Source: JAXGPP01 sp040766885 (GTDB taxonomy: Bacteria; Planctomycetota; Planctomycetia; Pirellulales; Thermoguttaceae). Taken from it: 64,000 nt of DNA. The notes under the pieces are model-generated. The model was not told where the DNA came from, did no database searches, and worked only from the letters and a program-made list of their open reading frames with translations. A program made the translations under genes and the position numbers. The stretch lies in the NCBI GenBank assembly GCA_040766885.1, contig JAXGPP010000003.1:434001-498000 (forward strand), in the 5' to 3' direction. Shown piece after piece: positions 46,477 through 55,668 of the stretch. How positions within the stretch are numbered: the first letter of the stretch is position 1; each line of letters begins with the position of its first letter.

Positions 46477-47349
46477 TGACGTGACCCTCCTTCCCCCGCG
46501 ACTCCGTTTCTCCCTCATCTTTCCTCGGTGCTCTCTGTGATCTCTGTGGTTCACTTTCCTCCTTCTTCTTCCCCCTGCCGCCCCCATCTGAACCGCCCGC
46601 CATCGTCGCCCCCTCCGCGACTCCGCGTGAACTTCCTTCCCTCACCCGCAAATCGCGCATCTCCCGATCTGCCATTTGCCCTTTTCAATCTTCAACATCC
46701 CCCTTTCCTTCTCACCCCAAGAATCTTTCCGCTCCCCCCAAGATTCTCTCTTGCGATCTAGGCCACGTGTCATGTATATACGTACACTGACGTAGATCGG
46801 TCGCCCGACGCACACGCGCCGGCCTCCGCAAAAGACCCTCGCCGGGCCTCGCGCTTGATCCGCGCGCCCGCGCGATCGGCCCCATAATTCACCCCACACG
46901 AAAGGTCCTGTTCCATGTACCGCTCACCAATCTTCATCACTCGCGCTCAGCCCCGCTCCGACCGCAACCCCTCTCCCCGCAACCCTTTACAGTCGCCCCC
47001 AACCGCGCACCCCTCTAGGAACTTCAACACTCGACCCAAAGGTGGTAGAAAACTTGCGTCCACGCCCCAGGTGCGAAACCCCTTCACCCCAACCACTTAC
47101 CGCGAGACCTCTCGCCCAAGTCAACCGAAACACCCTCAAGGGGCGTTTCGCTTCGATGCAACAATGTACCATCCGTGCGACGCAGGCTCGCGCCTACCGC
47201 CATAAACACGCCGCCGTTTGACTCCATACACCCTTCCATGGTTTCCGGATGAGACCCAATCACACTCGCCTTTGCCGTCGGTTTAGGTTAAAACGGAAGA
47301 TTCGGGCGCCTGTCCCCCTCGATAATGTTATGTCTTGGACCCACTGTTG
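46477..47349. other. 870-base gap, strongly pyrimidine-rich on the plus strand
   Basis: From about 46480 to 46760 the plus strand is almost entirely C and T, with runs such as cctccttcttcttccccctg. The rest is less skewed, and a short hairpin is present near 47127-47150 (cgaaac...gtttcg). A 96-codon frame at 46915-47205 has a composition typical of chance frames. No gene is supported. Confidence 0.6.
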
Positions 47350-49113
47350 ATGAAACGACTCTATTCTGGCAACGAAGCCATCGCCCGTGCGGCCTATGAG
47401 ACCGGCGTGACGGTCGCCGCAGGGTATCCCGGCACACCCTCGACCGAGATCCTCGAAGCGGCCGCCCGCTACCAGGAGGGGTTGTACTGCGAATGGTCGC
47501 CCAACGAGAAAGTAGCCCTGGAAGTGGCTGCGGGAGCTTCATTATCGGGTGCCCGGGCCATGGTCACCATGAAGCACGTCGGCCTCAACGTGGCCTCCGA
47601 CCCGCTCATGACCCTGTCCTTCGTCGGGACGGTGGGCGGAATGGTTGTCGTGGTGGCCGACGACCCCGGCATGCACTCTTCGCAGAACGAACAAGACACT
47701 CGCCACTACGCCCGCCTGGGCAAACTGCCGATCCTCGAACCGGCCGATTCGCAGGAGGCCAAGGACTTCTTCCGTCTCGGGCTGGAGATCTCGGAAGAAT
47801 TCCAGACGCCGGTGATCCTGCGGACGACCACCCGCGTGAGCCACTCCCGCAGCCTCGTCGAGATCGGCGATCGCGTGGCGATCCGCCCCGTGCCGGGCTT
47901 CGTCAAAGATCCGCCGCGATACGTGGCCGTGCCGATGTACGCCCGGCCGATGCGCGTGCGGGCCGAGGATCGGCTGGCAAAGCTGTCGATGGCGGCCTGC
48001 CGGTCGCCGGCCAATCGCATCGAGCGGCGCGGCCGCTCGCTGGGCATCGTCACCGCGGGAATCGCCTACCAGTACGTCCGCGAGGTGTTTCCCGAGGCGT
48101 CGATCCTCAAGCTTGGCTGGGCCTACCCGTTCCCCGATGAACTCATCCGCCAGTTCGCCGCCGAGGTCGAGCAGTTGCTCGTCGTCGAGGAACTCGACGA
48201 CTTCCTCGAAGAGCACATCCGCGCGTTGGGAATCGCGTGCCGAGGCAAATCGGTTGTGCCGCGGATCGGCGAACTGTCGCCCGACGTGATGCACCGGGTT
48301 CGCGACGCGCTGGAGGGCAAGCCGCCGGCGGCCCCGCGCCCCGCTCCGGTGCCGCTCGACGACCTCCCCGGTCGGCCACCCGTGCTTTGCCCCGGTTGCC
48401 CGCATCGCGGCATTTTCCACGTGCTGGGCAAGTTCGATGTCGTGGTGGCGGGAGACATCGGCTGCTACAGCCTGGCCGCATTCCCGCCGCTCAACCGCCT
48501 GGACACGCTCGTTTGCATGGGCGCCGGCGTCTCGATGGCCCACGGCATGGACCGCGCCGGCGAGCCGAAGAAGGTGGTCGGCGTGATCGGCGATTCCACC
48601 TTCTTCCACTCCGGCATCACCGGCTTGCTCGACATTGCCTACAACCGCGGCGCGGCGACGATCATCGTGCTCGACAACCGCACCACGGCGATGACCGGCC
48701 ACCAGGACCATCCCGGCACGGGCCAAACCTTGATGGGCAGCGAAGCGCCCGTGGCCTCGATCGAAAACATCGGCCGCGCTTGCGGCATCAAGAACGTGGC
48801 CACCGTCGATCCGTACGACCTGCCGGCCACGACGCGCGCGATCAAGGCGGCCATCAACTCCGACGAGTCATGGCTCATCGTCTCGCGGCGACCCTGTCCG
48901 CTCCACGAACGGATAACCCTTGGCCCGCCGCGGCGATTGGACGCCGACGTCTGCCGCGAGTGCGGCCTGTGCCTGCGGCTGGGCTGTCCGGCGCTGGAAG
49001 GGGGCGACGGGATTCCGCAGGTCAACGCGCTGCTTTGCGCCGGTTGCGGCCTGTGCGATCAGATCTGCCCGGCGGATGCCATCCAGATCACGGAGGCAGC
49101 CAGCCATGGATGA
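47350..49113 (+). CDS. iorA: indolepyruvate ferredoxin oxidoreductase, alpha subunit
   Basis: About 587 residues. Oxidatively decarboxylates aryl pyruvates to acyl-CoA using TPP and reduces ferredoxin. The N-terminal pyruvate-oxidoreductase domain is clear (NEAIARAAYETGVTVAAGYP, GARAMVTMKHVGLNV), then the TPP-binding domain (GDIGCYSLAAFPPL, VIGDSTFFHSGITGL, LDNRTTAMTGHQ), then two 4Fe-4S ferredoxin motifs (CRECGLCLRLGCP, CAGCGLCDQICPADAI). ATG 47350 is taken; TTG 47335 is an alternative with no better ribosome-binding site. It overlaps iorB by 8 bases. Confidence 0.93.
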   Translation: MKRLYSGNEAIARAAYETGVTVAAGYPGTPSTEILEAAARYQEGLYCEWSPNEKVALEVAAGASLSGARAMVTMKHVGLNVASDPLMTLSFVGTVGGMVVVVADDPGMHSSQNEQDTRHYARLGKLPILEPADSQEAKDFFRLGLEISEEFQTPVILRTTTRVSHSRSLVEIGDRVAIRPVPGFVKDPPRYVAVPMYARPMRVRAEDRLAKLSMAACRSPANRIERRGRSLGIVTAGIAYQYVREVFPEASILKLGWAYPFPDELIRQFAAEVEQLLVVEELDDFLEEHIRALGIACRGKSVVPRIGELSPDVMHRVRDALEGKPPAAPRPAPVPLDDLPGRPPVLCPGCPHRGIFHVLGKFDVVVAGDIGCYSLAAFPPLNRLDTLVCMGAGVSMAHGMDRAGEPKKVVGVIGDSTFFHSGITGLLDIAYNRGAATIIVLDNRTTAMTGHQDHPGTGQTLMGSEAPVASIENIGRACGIKNVATVDPYDLPATTRAIKAAINSDESWLIVSRRPCPLHERITLGPPRRLDADVCRECGLCLRLGCPALEGGDGIPQVNALLCAGCGLCDQICPADAIQITEAASHG

Positions 49114-49690
49114 TGGGCAAACCACCAGCATCGTCCTCGTCGGCGTCGGCGGGCAGGGGATCCTGCTGGCCAGCGAGATTCTCGCTCAGGCCGCGGTCGC
49201 CGCCGGCTACGAGGTCAAGACCAACGAGGTGCACGGCATGGCGCAGCGGGGCGGATCGGTGATGGCGCAGGTCCGCTTCGGCGCGCGGGTTTTCAGCCCG
49301 CTGGTCGCCCAGGGAACCGCCCGCGTGCTGGGCTCGCTGGAACGGATCGAGGCGCTCAGAAACCATCACTATCTTGCGCCTGACGGACTGGCCGTCGTCT
49401 CCAGCCAGATGATCGTGCCGGTCACTGTTTCCTCGGGCCAGGCCAGTTATCCGGCCGATGCCGAGGAACGTCTGCGGCAGGCTTTCCCCAGGCTGATTTA
49501 CGTCGATGCCGTCGAGCGAGCCAACGAGTTGGGCAACGCCCGCGTCGCGAACGTGATCCTCCTGGGAGCCATGTCGCGGGCGCTCGACTTGCCTCAAGAC
49601 GCCTGGGAACGTTCGCTCTCACAGTGCATCAAAGCCCAGCATCGTGAGCTGAACCAGCGGGCATTCGAGCTGGGCCGCGGGCTCGCCTGA
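49106..49690 (+). CDS. iorB: indolepyruvate ferredoxin oxidoreductase, beta subunit
   Basis: 194 residues, ATG 49106 (GGAG upstream), overlapping the iorA stop, so the subunits are made together. The gamma-type oxidoreductase core is present: VLVGVGGQGILLASEILAQA, KTNEVHGMAQRGGSVMAQVR. It has no iron-sulfur motif, as expected. IorAB is more often seen in anaerobes and archaea but is also carried by some bacteria degrading aromatic amino acids. Confidence 0.93.
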   Translation: MDDGQTTSIVLVGVGGQGILLASEILAQAAVAAGYEVKTNEVHGMAQRGGSVMAQVRFGARVFSPLVAQGTARVLGSLERIEALRNHHYLAPDGLAVVSSQMIVPVTVSSGQASYPADAEERLRQAFPRLIYVDAVERANELGNARVANVILLGAMSRALDLPQDAWERSLSQCIKAQHRELNQRAFELGRGLA

Positions 49691-49744
49691 GCCGCCGGCT
49701 TCTTCCGACCCGTGCAGAGCGTCCAGCGCTGCCGTCGGGCGCGG

Positions 49745-51001
49745 CTATTGCCGGTTGGTAAGCTTGCCCACCGCAAAGGTGACCGCGCGGCAGTACTCGC
49801 GAACAGCTTCCGTGTAGTCGTCTTGCTGCAGGGCAGCCGCGGCCCGATCGATGTATTCCTGGAGCGGGCAGAACTCGTCGCGGCGCCCCTCATTGACGGC
49901 GATCTGCTGCAATTGCTCGAGCGTCTCGTTGAGCACGCCGATGAACGACTCGTCGGGCGTGCAGTCGACCGAAGCATACGGCCCTTTGCCGAGCTTCTGC
50001 GCGGCGAATCGGCGCGCCGGCCAGAGCCGCCGGTAGTACGGTACCAGCGCCCCCGCGCCCGCCGCCACGGCAAGCACCAACTGGGCGATCGCCGCCAACG
50101 GGTACCCGGCGGCCAGCGATCCCAGGCCGGTCAGCAAAAGAACCGCCAGGGTTGCCCACGCGAGGTACTGCAGCCAGGGCCGCGAGTGAACTTCAGAATC
50201 CTCCGCTTCCGGCGACTCGAGCAGCTCGGGGCCGGCTACCTGAACCACCAGCACGGTGATGTTATCGGTCCCACCGCGGACCAGCGCCAGATCAACCAGC
50301 ACGCGCGCCGCCTTGGTGGGCGAGAAGCAGCGCAGCACGGCGCCGATTTCCTTGTTGTCGAGCAGGCCGGAAAGCCCGTCGCTGCACAACAGGAATGTGT
50401 CGCCGATCTGCAGGGGATAGGGCCCTTCGAGATCCACCTTGACATCGAGGTGTGGCCCCACCGACCGCGTCACCACGTTTCGCGGGACGTAGTCGGGCGC
50501 TTCCCCGTAGGGGTATCCTTCGGCGGCGCTGATTTCCCACGCCAGGCTGTGATCGAACGTCAGTTGCTCAATCTGGGCGCCCCGGACCCGATACACGCGG
50601 CTGTCGCCCACGTGCCCCACCACGGCCCCTTCGGGCAGCAGCAGCAGCCCGCTCAGCGTCGTGCCCATGCCGCGACATTCTTCATTCGCCTGGCCGTGGT
50701 AGAAAATGCGGTTATTGGCGGCTTCGATCGCGCCGGCAAGAGCACTGGGGGGAGCGGAGAATCTCGTACGACGATAGCGTCCGGAAGTCAGCTCGACCGC
50801 CATCTGGCTGGCCAGCTCGCCCGCCCGATGCGCTCCCATCCCGTCGGCGACCAGGAACACATGTCCCTGCCGCCGCCACTGTTTCTCGTTACGGGCCAGC
50901 GACACCGTGAGGGCGTCCTGGTTGTTGGCGCGCATCAACCCGACGTCGCTGATTGCGGCGTACTCCAGGCCGTCTGTCCACGGTGTCTCGTTCTGGCTCA
51001 T
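49745..51001 (-). CDS. PP2C-type Ser/Thr protein phosphatase with membrane helices
   Basis: 418 residues from ATG 51001. The PPM fold is complete: RANNQDALTV, VFLVADGMGAHRAGE with the metal aspartate, GMGTTLSGLLLL, GHVGDSRVYRV, LLCSDGLSGLL, GGTDNITVLVV. After it come two transmembrane helices (YLAWATLAVLLLTGLGSLAA, AIAQLVLAVAAGAGALVPYY) and a C-terminal cytoplasmic tail of 100 residues. Such phosphatases oppose Hanks-type kinases. The neighbouring receiver-HATPase gene lies 106 bases upstream on the same strand. Confidence 0.93.
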   Translation of the reverse strand: MSQNETPWTDGLEYAAISDVGLMRANNQDALTVSLARNEKQWRRQGHVFLVADGMGAHRAGELASQMAVELTSGRYRRTRFSAPPSALAGAIEAANNRIFYHGQANEECRGMGTTLSGLLLLPEGAVVGHVGDSRVYRVRGAQIEQLTFDHSLAWEISAAEGYPYGEAPDYVPRNVVTRSVGPHLDVKVDLEGPYPLQIGDTFLLCSDGLSGLLDNKEIGAVLRCFSPTKAARVLVDLALVRGGTDNITVLVVQVAGPELLESPEAEDSEVHSRPWLQYLAWATLAVLLLTGLGSLAAGYPLAAIAQLVLAVAAGAGALVPYYRRLWPARRFAAQKLGKGPYASVDCTPDESFIGVLNETLEQLQQIAVNEGRRDEFCPLQEYIDRAAAALQQDDYTEAVREYCRAVTFAVGKLTNRQ

Positions 51002-51107
51002 GGCATCCACGCCAACCGATTGCCTCTTCGCCAACCGTCGCACAGCCTCTTGATCAAGTCTCGCGACCGCCAGCCGTCCGCTCCGCTCCTCGCCTCTCCG
51101 GCCTGCC

Positions 51108-52028
51108 TCAAACGCCCGAGCCCTTGTACTTGGGGATATTTTCGCGTCGTTTGATCAAGGTAACCTCGTTGCCGGTGTCGTTAAAGGTCACTTTGTCCAT
51201 GAAAGTCAGCATCAGGGCCAGGCCGCGGCCCGTTTGCCCCTTGCCGGTCGTCGATTCGGCCAGGTCGGGGAGCGTCGCCACGTCGAAACCGCTCCCTTCG
51301 TCACGGATCACGAATCGGGCTTCCTTGGTGGAGACGTTGACGTCAACATACACCCGGCGGTCGCGATAGGGGAGCGACTTCCGCCGTTCGTCGATGAGAT
51401 CGACTCCCTGCGCGCGGGCCGCCTCCATGGCCTCGCGGCAGATCTCCAGGTTGCCGCGGATCATGGCGTTCTTGAGCGCTTCGCGTAAAGCCACGCCGAT
51501 GCGGAGCTGGCCGTTGAAGTCGCACAGCCGCACGCTGGCGACTGTTTGCTCGACGAGCTTGATGAACGGCGGAATGAGGGCCAGATCGTTGGCCATCTCG
51601 AGGAAGAAGGTGAAGTCGGTGCGGCTCAGGCAACTCACCATCTTCTCGTAGTCGCGGTCGGCCTTGGCCAGTGCCAGAACCTCCTCCACCGTCTCCAGCA
51701 ACCGCTCCGCCAGGTGGGCCTTGGGAACATATCCTGCCGCACCGTTCTTCAAGGCCTCGACGGCCAGCAGTTCGCTGCCATGGGCCGTCGTCAAGATGAC
51801 GGGCACGCCGGGGTGCTGGACGCGAATCGCCCGCACCAGTTGCAGCCCATCCATCTTGGGCATCATCAGATCGGTGACGATCAGGTCGGGCAGCGCGTGC
51901 CCCACGTGGCCCAACGCCTCGGCGCCATCCGACGCAAATTGGACGCTGTGCGCGCTCCCCTTCTGCAAGAGGGCGCCGATCACCTTCCGATCGACGGCAG
52001 AGTCGTCGACAACGAGTATGGACGCCAT
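51108..52028 (-). CDS. receiver domain plus RsbW-type HATPase protein
   Basis: 306 residues, ATG 52028 with GGGAGG upstream. Receiver at residues 1-120 (ILVVDDSAVDRK, LIVTDLMMPKMDG, VILTTAHG, YVPKAH). The second half is an ATPase domain of the anti-sigma (RsbW/SpoIIAB) type: GVALREALKNAMIRGNLEIC, RFVIRDEGSGFDVATLPD, GRGLALMLTFMDKVTFN. This combination is seen in partner-switching regulators where phosphorylation controls the release of a partner. No sigma factor or STAS protein is adjacent; the PP2C phosphatase downstream may be its functional partner. Confidence 0.9.
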   Translation of the reverse strand: MASILVVDDSAVDRKVIGALLQKGSAHSVQFASDGAEALGHVGHALPDLIVTDLMMPKMDGLQLVRAIRVQHPGVPVILTTAHGSELLAVEALKNGAAGYVPKAHLAERLLETVEEVLALAKADRDYEKMVSCLSRTDFTFFLEMANDLALIPPFIKLVEQTVASVRLCDFNGQLRIGVALREALKNAMIRGNLEICREAMEAARAQGVDLIDERRKSLPYRDRRVYVDVNVSTKEARFVIRDEGSGFDVATLPDLAESTTGKGQTGRGLALMLTFMDKVTFNDTGNEVTLIKRRENIPKYKGSGV

Positions 52029-52377
52029 GCGTGAGACCTCCCCAGGGCAATCTCGGTCACGTGCCGCGACCAGCTACCCATGCCAATAGCTGCAGTGGTC
52101 GCGGAGCCTGGCGCCTATTCCACCAGGCCTGCGCCCTCTCGTTCCGCCTGGCTCATCGATCTTCAGGTTCACTATGCAACAAGGGTGAATGGACACGCCC
52201 AGCCGTCCGCACGACCTTGGCGATGAACGCCATCCTACCACACCCCCCAACCGCGTCAAGCGACCGCCGCCAAACACGCTCCGCGCAAGCGCAGCGGCAA
52301 TGCAACACCGGGCTGGCTGTTGCGCAATCGAGCTTCGTGGGCCGAACGTGTGGCGGGAATCCGCGTTGGTGCCCCGA
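52029..52377. other. 349-base gap without a clear gene
   Basis: No protein-like frame is supported. It contains a short stretch (about 52155-52184) loosely similar to one near 45320-45349, both with CTTCAG and TGCAAC; this may be chance. Confidence 0.35.
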
Positions 52378-52611
52378 TCAGCGGCCGCCGGTCCGCAATC
52401 GGTGCATGCGGCGGACCGTGTTGCCGTAGATGTGACCCGGTCTGTCGGGGCGTTCGAGCAGGGGCATCTGACGAATCGTCTCCCGATTGAGGCTGTCCGG
52501 GGCCGTGGGGGCTGGCACAGCCCGCCGATTACTCGCAGCAGGCCTGGCGGCAGCGACAGCAGGAAGAATGAGGATGGCCAGAAGTGCGGCCGCAACACAG
52601 CGAAACCTCAT
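52378..52611 (-). CDS. small secreted peptide
   Basis: 77 residues from ATG 52611, which has GGAGG seven bases upstream. Residues 1-23 are a signal peptide (RFRCVAAALLAILILPAVAA). The mature part is short, basic and proline-rich, ending RPGHIYGNTVRRMHRLRT. It has no cysteine and no domain that I recognise. A plausible small periplasmic or exported protein. Confidence 0.6.
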   Translation of the reverse strand: MRFRCVAAALLAILILPAVAAARPAASNRRAVPAPTAPDSLNRETIRQMPLLERPDRPGHIYGNTVRRMHRLRTGGR

Positions 52612-52854
52612 GAATAACCTCCGTGTGACAACTTGAATTGAGACGGGTGTCTCGGCGAATATAGTGTTTGGCCCCAAGCCGATCGTCAAGCTTTCATCGA
52701 CTTTCTGCTTCGTACAGTGGGAAATCGGGACGATTGTGAGGCAGGTGCTAATTCTATCTGCAAAGACGGCATGTGAGGGGGTGCCGCTCACCCATTCCGC
52801 GGGACCGCGACTCAGCTCAAGTAAGGACCATCGCCGGGTGAAGTCGGTTCAGCC

Positions 52855-53484
52855 ATGACCAGTATTGAACACGCGCTGCTGGGCATCAACGGTGTCGTAG
52901 CCGGCGGTCTCGACCGCCGCCATGGCTGGCAACTGGCAGCCCTCGCCGGCGCGGCCGCAGTTGTCCCCGACTGGGACGGACTGACCATCCTGTTCGGCGC
53001 CGATCTCTTCGCAGACGCCCACCGCGTATGGGGCCACAACATCATCGCCTGCGCCGCGATCGGCGTCGTTTTGGGGGCTGCCGACTATTGCCTGGATCTG
53101 ACTACCCGGGCGGCCCGTTGGTTCGCGCGGATCCTCCCGGTGGCGATTGCCGCCGAACCGATTTCGTCCCGGCGGACGCGATCGTGGCGCGAGGGAGCGA
53201 TTTGGGTTTTCGTGGCGGTCGCGGCCGCCGCAAGTCACCTTGTGGCCGACCTGCTGTTTTCCGGCACGGCGACGCTCAGCGATTGGCATCTGAAGCTGCT
53301 GTGGCCGTTATCGGATCGTGGCTGGATCTACCCCATGGTGCCGTGGGGCGACCCGGGCGCCACCGTGGTGATGGTCGCCGGAATGCTCGCCATGGCGCAA
53401 TCTCCATCGCGCCGTCAGCTCATCGCCGCGCTGACGCTCGCCGCCGTGACCCTCTACATCCTGATCCGAGGCCTTGTCGCCTGA
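52855..53484 (+). CDS. metal-dependent membrane hydrolase (YdjM/DUF457-like)
   Basis: 209 residues, ATG 52855. The DUF457 pattern is present: a histidine (IEHALLGINGVVAGG), the acidic motif VVPDWDGL, RVWGHNIIACAAI, and ASHLVADLLFSG, which together form the likely metal site. Four to five transmembrane segments. The family is membrane-bound with hydrolase-like metal motifs but its substrates are mostly unknown. Convergent with the PAC2 gene, 17 bases apart. Confidence 0.82.
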   Translation: MTSIEHALLGINGVVAGGLDRRHGWQLAALAGAAAVVPDWDGLTILFGADLFADAHRVWGHNIIACAAIGVVLGAADYCLDLTTRAARWFARILPVAIAAEPISSRRTRSWREGAIWVFVAVAAAASHLVADLLFSGTATLSDWHLKLLWPLSDRGWIYPMVPWGDPGATVVMVAGMLAMAQSPSRRQLIAALTLAAVTLYILIRGLVA

Positions 53485-53501
53485 TTCCAGAGGTCGATCA
53501 G

Positions 53502-54353
53502 CTATTCCCCGGCGGCCTCCTGGTCGGCATCGAGTTCCAGCAGATCGTTGTCGTACGCTTCTTCCATGGCACGGACCTTCTCGGCCATCTCTTTGTCCTG
53601 CTCGATGGCGCCGGTGACTTGCAGTTCCCACTCCGTACTGGCGGCCCGCAACTCGTCGAGATTGAGCGGCAGTTTGAGCAGCTTGGCCAGTCGCCGGGTA
53701 ACGGCCTCGATGCTTACCGGGTTGGTTCCCTGCAGATAGCCGGAAACTTCGGCTACCAGCGACGCCATCTTCAGCCCCCGCGGAGCGGCGTTGGCCATCA
53801 GGAAGTTGGTGAACGATCCGGGTCCGGCGTAGGCGCTGCGCCGGACCGCATACTGCTCCATCTCTGTGAGCAGCTCCTCGTCGGAACAGCTCACATAGAG
53901 CCGCGGCGCGCGGGTGTGGGGAATGGCCCCGCCAAAGGAGCCGATGAACAGGATATGGCTCAGCTCCGCCTGCCGCGCCACTTCGAAGATGCACTCGGCG
54001 TACGTCCGCCAGCGCAGATTGGGCTCCCTGCCCACGAAGAGCATCAGGTTCGCCGCCTCGTGCACGTAGAACAAGTTGGTGGGCATTTCGATCGACTTCA
54101 GAAGCCCGTCCTCGATCTCCACCGGCGGGCGGAACAACGCCGCCACCTCCATCGAACCGGGGAAGTTGTAGATGAAGAAAGGCTCCGGATCGATCTCGCC
54201 GATCGATGGCGCATCCAACAGATGCACCAGCCGGCTAACCGTTCCGGTGGAGACCTCTCCGCCGTCCATCCAGCCGGTGAGGGCCAAGAGCAGGGTTCCG
54301 CCGGGCAGCTTGGGGCAACGTTGGAGCTTGAGCAACTGATTGATTTCTTCCAT
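53502..54353 (-). CDS. PAC2 family protein
   Basis: 283 residues from ATG 54353. The PAC2 core is recognisable: LLLALTGWMDGGEVSTGTVS, FFIYNFPGSMEVAALFRPP, ILFIGSFGGAIPHTRAPRLY, and GPGSFTNFLMANAAPRGLKM. In archaea and eukaryotes this fold belongs to proteasome-assembly chaperones; in bacteria the role is unknown. Its start codon is 81 bases from the start of the next, divergent, gene. Confidence 0.88.
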   Translation of the reverse strand: MEEINQLLKLQRCPKLPGGTLLLALTGWMDGGEVSTGTVSRLVHLLDAPSIGEIDPEPFFIYNFPGSMEVAALFRPPVEIEDGLLKSIEMPTNLFYVHEAANLMLFVGREPNLRWRTYAECIFEVARQAELSHILFIGSFGGAIPHTRAPRLYVSCSDEELLTEMEQYAVRRSAYAGPGSFTNFLMANAAPRGLKMASLVAEVSGYLQGTNPVSIEAVTRRLAKLLKLPLNLDELRAASTEWELQVTGAIEQDKEMAEKVRAMEEAYDNDLLELDADQEAAGE

Positions 54354-54434
54354 AGTGCTGCTATTGTACGGATGATGCCCGGTCGCAGCAACGCGGCGGG
54401 CGGACGGGAGGCCCAGTCCCACCGGAGAAGAACC

Positions 54435-55568
54435 ATGCCCTCGGCCGCTGAAATGTCCGGCTCAGGCGCGTCGTCCCGCGGCCTGATGGAAACGCCACGC
54501 GCCGCCGCACCGAACTTGCCGCGGCGCACGTTCCTGAAGACTCTAGCCGCAGCAACTATCGCCTGCAGATGGCAGGGAACCGGGGCACTTGCGTCGGCCG
54601 ACCCGCCCACGTTCCTCACCCGCGGCATCGTGCTTGTGGTGGACGATTTGCGTACGCTCGACTGGCCCGAGCGGGTCCACCGCGCCGGCCTGACGACCAT
54701 CGGCACCCACATCTTTCCCCACCAGGTCGCAGCGTTTCTTGCCACCGATCGCGGCCAGTCGTTTCTCGACGACTGCCGCCGGTTCGGCGTGGCGGTGGAG
54801 CACGAACTGCACGCCATGTCCGACCCGCTCCCGCGATCGCTCTTCGACCGCCACCCGGTGATGTTTCCCATGAATGAGCGGGGCGATCGGGTGCGCGACT
54901 TCAACCTCTGCGTGCATTCGGAAGCCGCGCTGGAGACGGTCTGCGCCAATGCGGTGAAATACGCCGGGATGTTGCGCCCGACAACCGGTCGTTATTTCTA
55001 CTGGATCGACGACGGCCAGCCGATGTGCCGCTGCCCGAAATGCCGCGAGCTGTCCGACAGCGAACAGGCGCTGGTGCTGGAGAACCGCGTGCTGGCGGCG
55101 CTGCGAGAGGACGACCCGCGGGCCACGCTAGCCCACTTGGCCTACGCCGGAACGCTCCGTCCGCCGAAAGCAGTCAAGCCGTCGCCGGGCATCTTCCTCG
55201 AATTCGCCCCCATCAGCCGCCGCTATGACGTTCCTTTCGCCCAGCGCGATGCCCGCCCCGGCAGCGGCCCCAGCCACGGCGAACTGCTCGACCTGCTCGA
55301 CGCCAACCTGGAGGTTTTCGGCCGCGAGGGCGCGCAAGCTCTGGAATACTGGCTCGACGTGTCGCGATTCTCCTCCTGGCGGCGTGAGAACGTTACCCGG
55401 CTGCCGTGGAACGAGGAAGTGCTCAAAGCCGACCTCGCTGCCTACGCCGAGCGCGGCATTCGCCACATCACAAGCTTTGGGGCCTGGATCGACGGCGACT
55501 ATGTCCGCCGCTTCGGCGAGCCCCCCATCGCCGAGTATGCCGGCGCAATGGCCGAGACACTCCGGTAG
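54435..55568 (+). CDS. DUF4838-like protein with Tat signal
   Basis: 377 residues from ATG 54435, which has GGAG upstream; a longer open frame extends far upstream over other genes and is not real. A Tat-like signal (PRRTFLKTLAAATIACRW) precedes a soluble domain with YWIDDGQPMCRCPKCRELSD (a CxC..C pattern), LEFAPISRRYDVPFA and LEYWLDVSRFSSWRRE. The latter match DUF4838, a carbohydrate-associated planctomycete/Bacteroidota family of unknown activity. Confidence 0.75.
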   Translation: MPSAAEMSGSGASSRGLMETPRAAAPNLPRRTFLKTLAAATIACRWQGTGALASADPPTFLTRGIVLVVDDLRTLDWPERVHRAGLTTIGTHIFPHQVAAFLATDRGQSFLDDCRRFGVAVEHELHAMSDPLPRSLFDRHPVMFPMNERGDRVRDFNLCVHSEAALETVCANAVKYAGMLRPTTGRYFYWIDDGQPMCRCPKCRELSDSEQALVLENRVLAALREDDPRATLAHLAYAGTLRPPKAVKPSPGIFLEFAPISRRYDVPFAQRDARPGSGPSHGELLDLLDANLEVFGREGAQALEYWLDVSRFSSWRRENVTRLPWNEEVLKADLAAYAERGIRHITSFGAWIDGDYVRRFGEPPIAEYAGAMAETLR

Positions 55569-55668
55569 ACGTGACGTCTCGTCGCGCCCAACAAACCTGA
55601 CGCAACGAGACGCCATCATTCGCGGCCGACTCAGCCCGTGACAAGCGTCGTATTGCGGCCGCACCGGC

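Noticed and set aside
46915..47205. A 96-codon frame starting MYRSPIFITRAQ in the long gap
   Set aside because: Composition matches the pyrimidine-rich bias of the stretch; no ribosome-binding site or family.
53028..54434. Upstream extension of the DUF4838-like gene across the YdjM-like and PAC2 genes
   Set aside because: The upstream part runs through two real genes and lacks family resemblance; ATG 54435 has its own ribosome-binding site.
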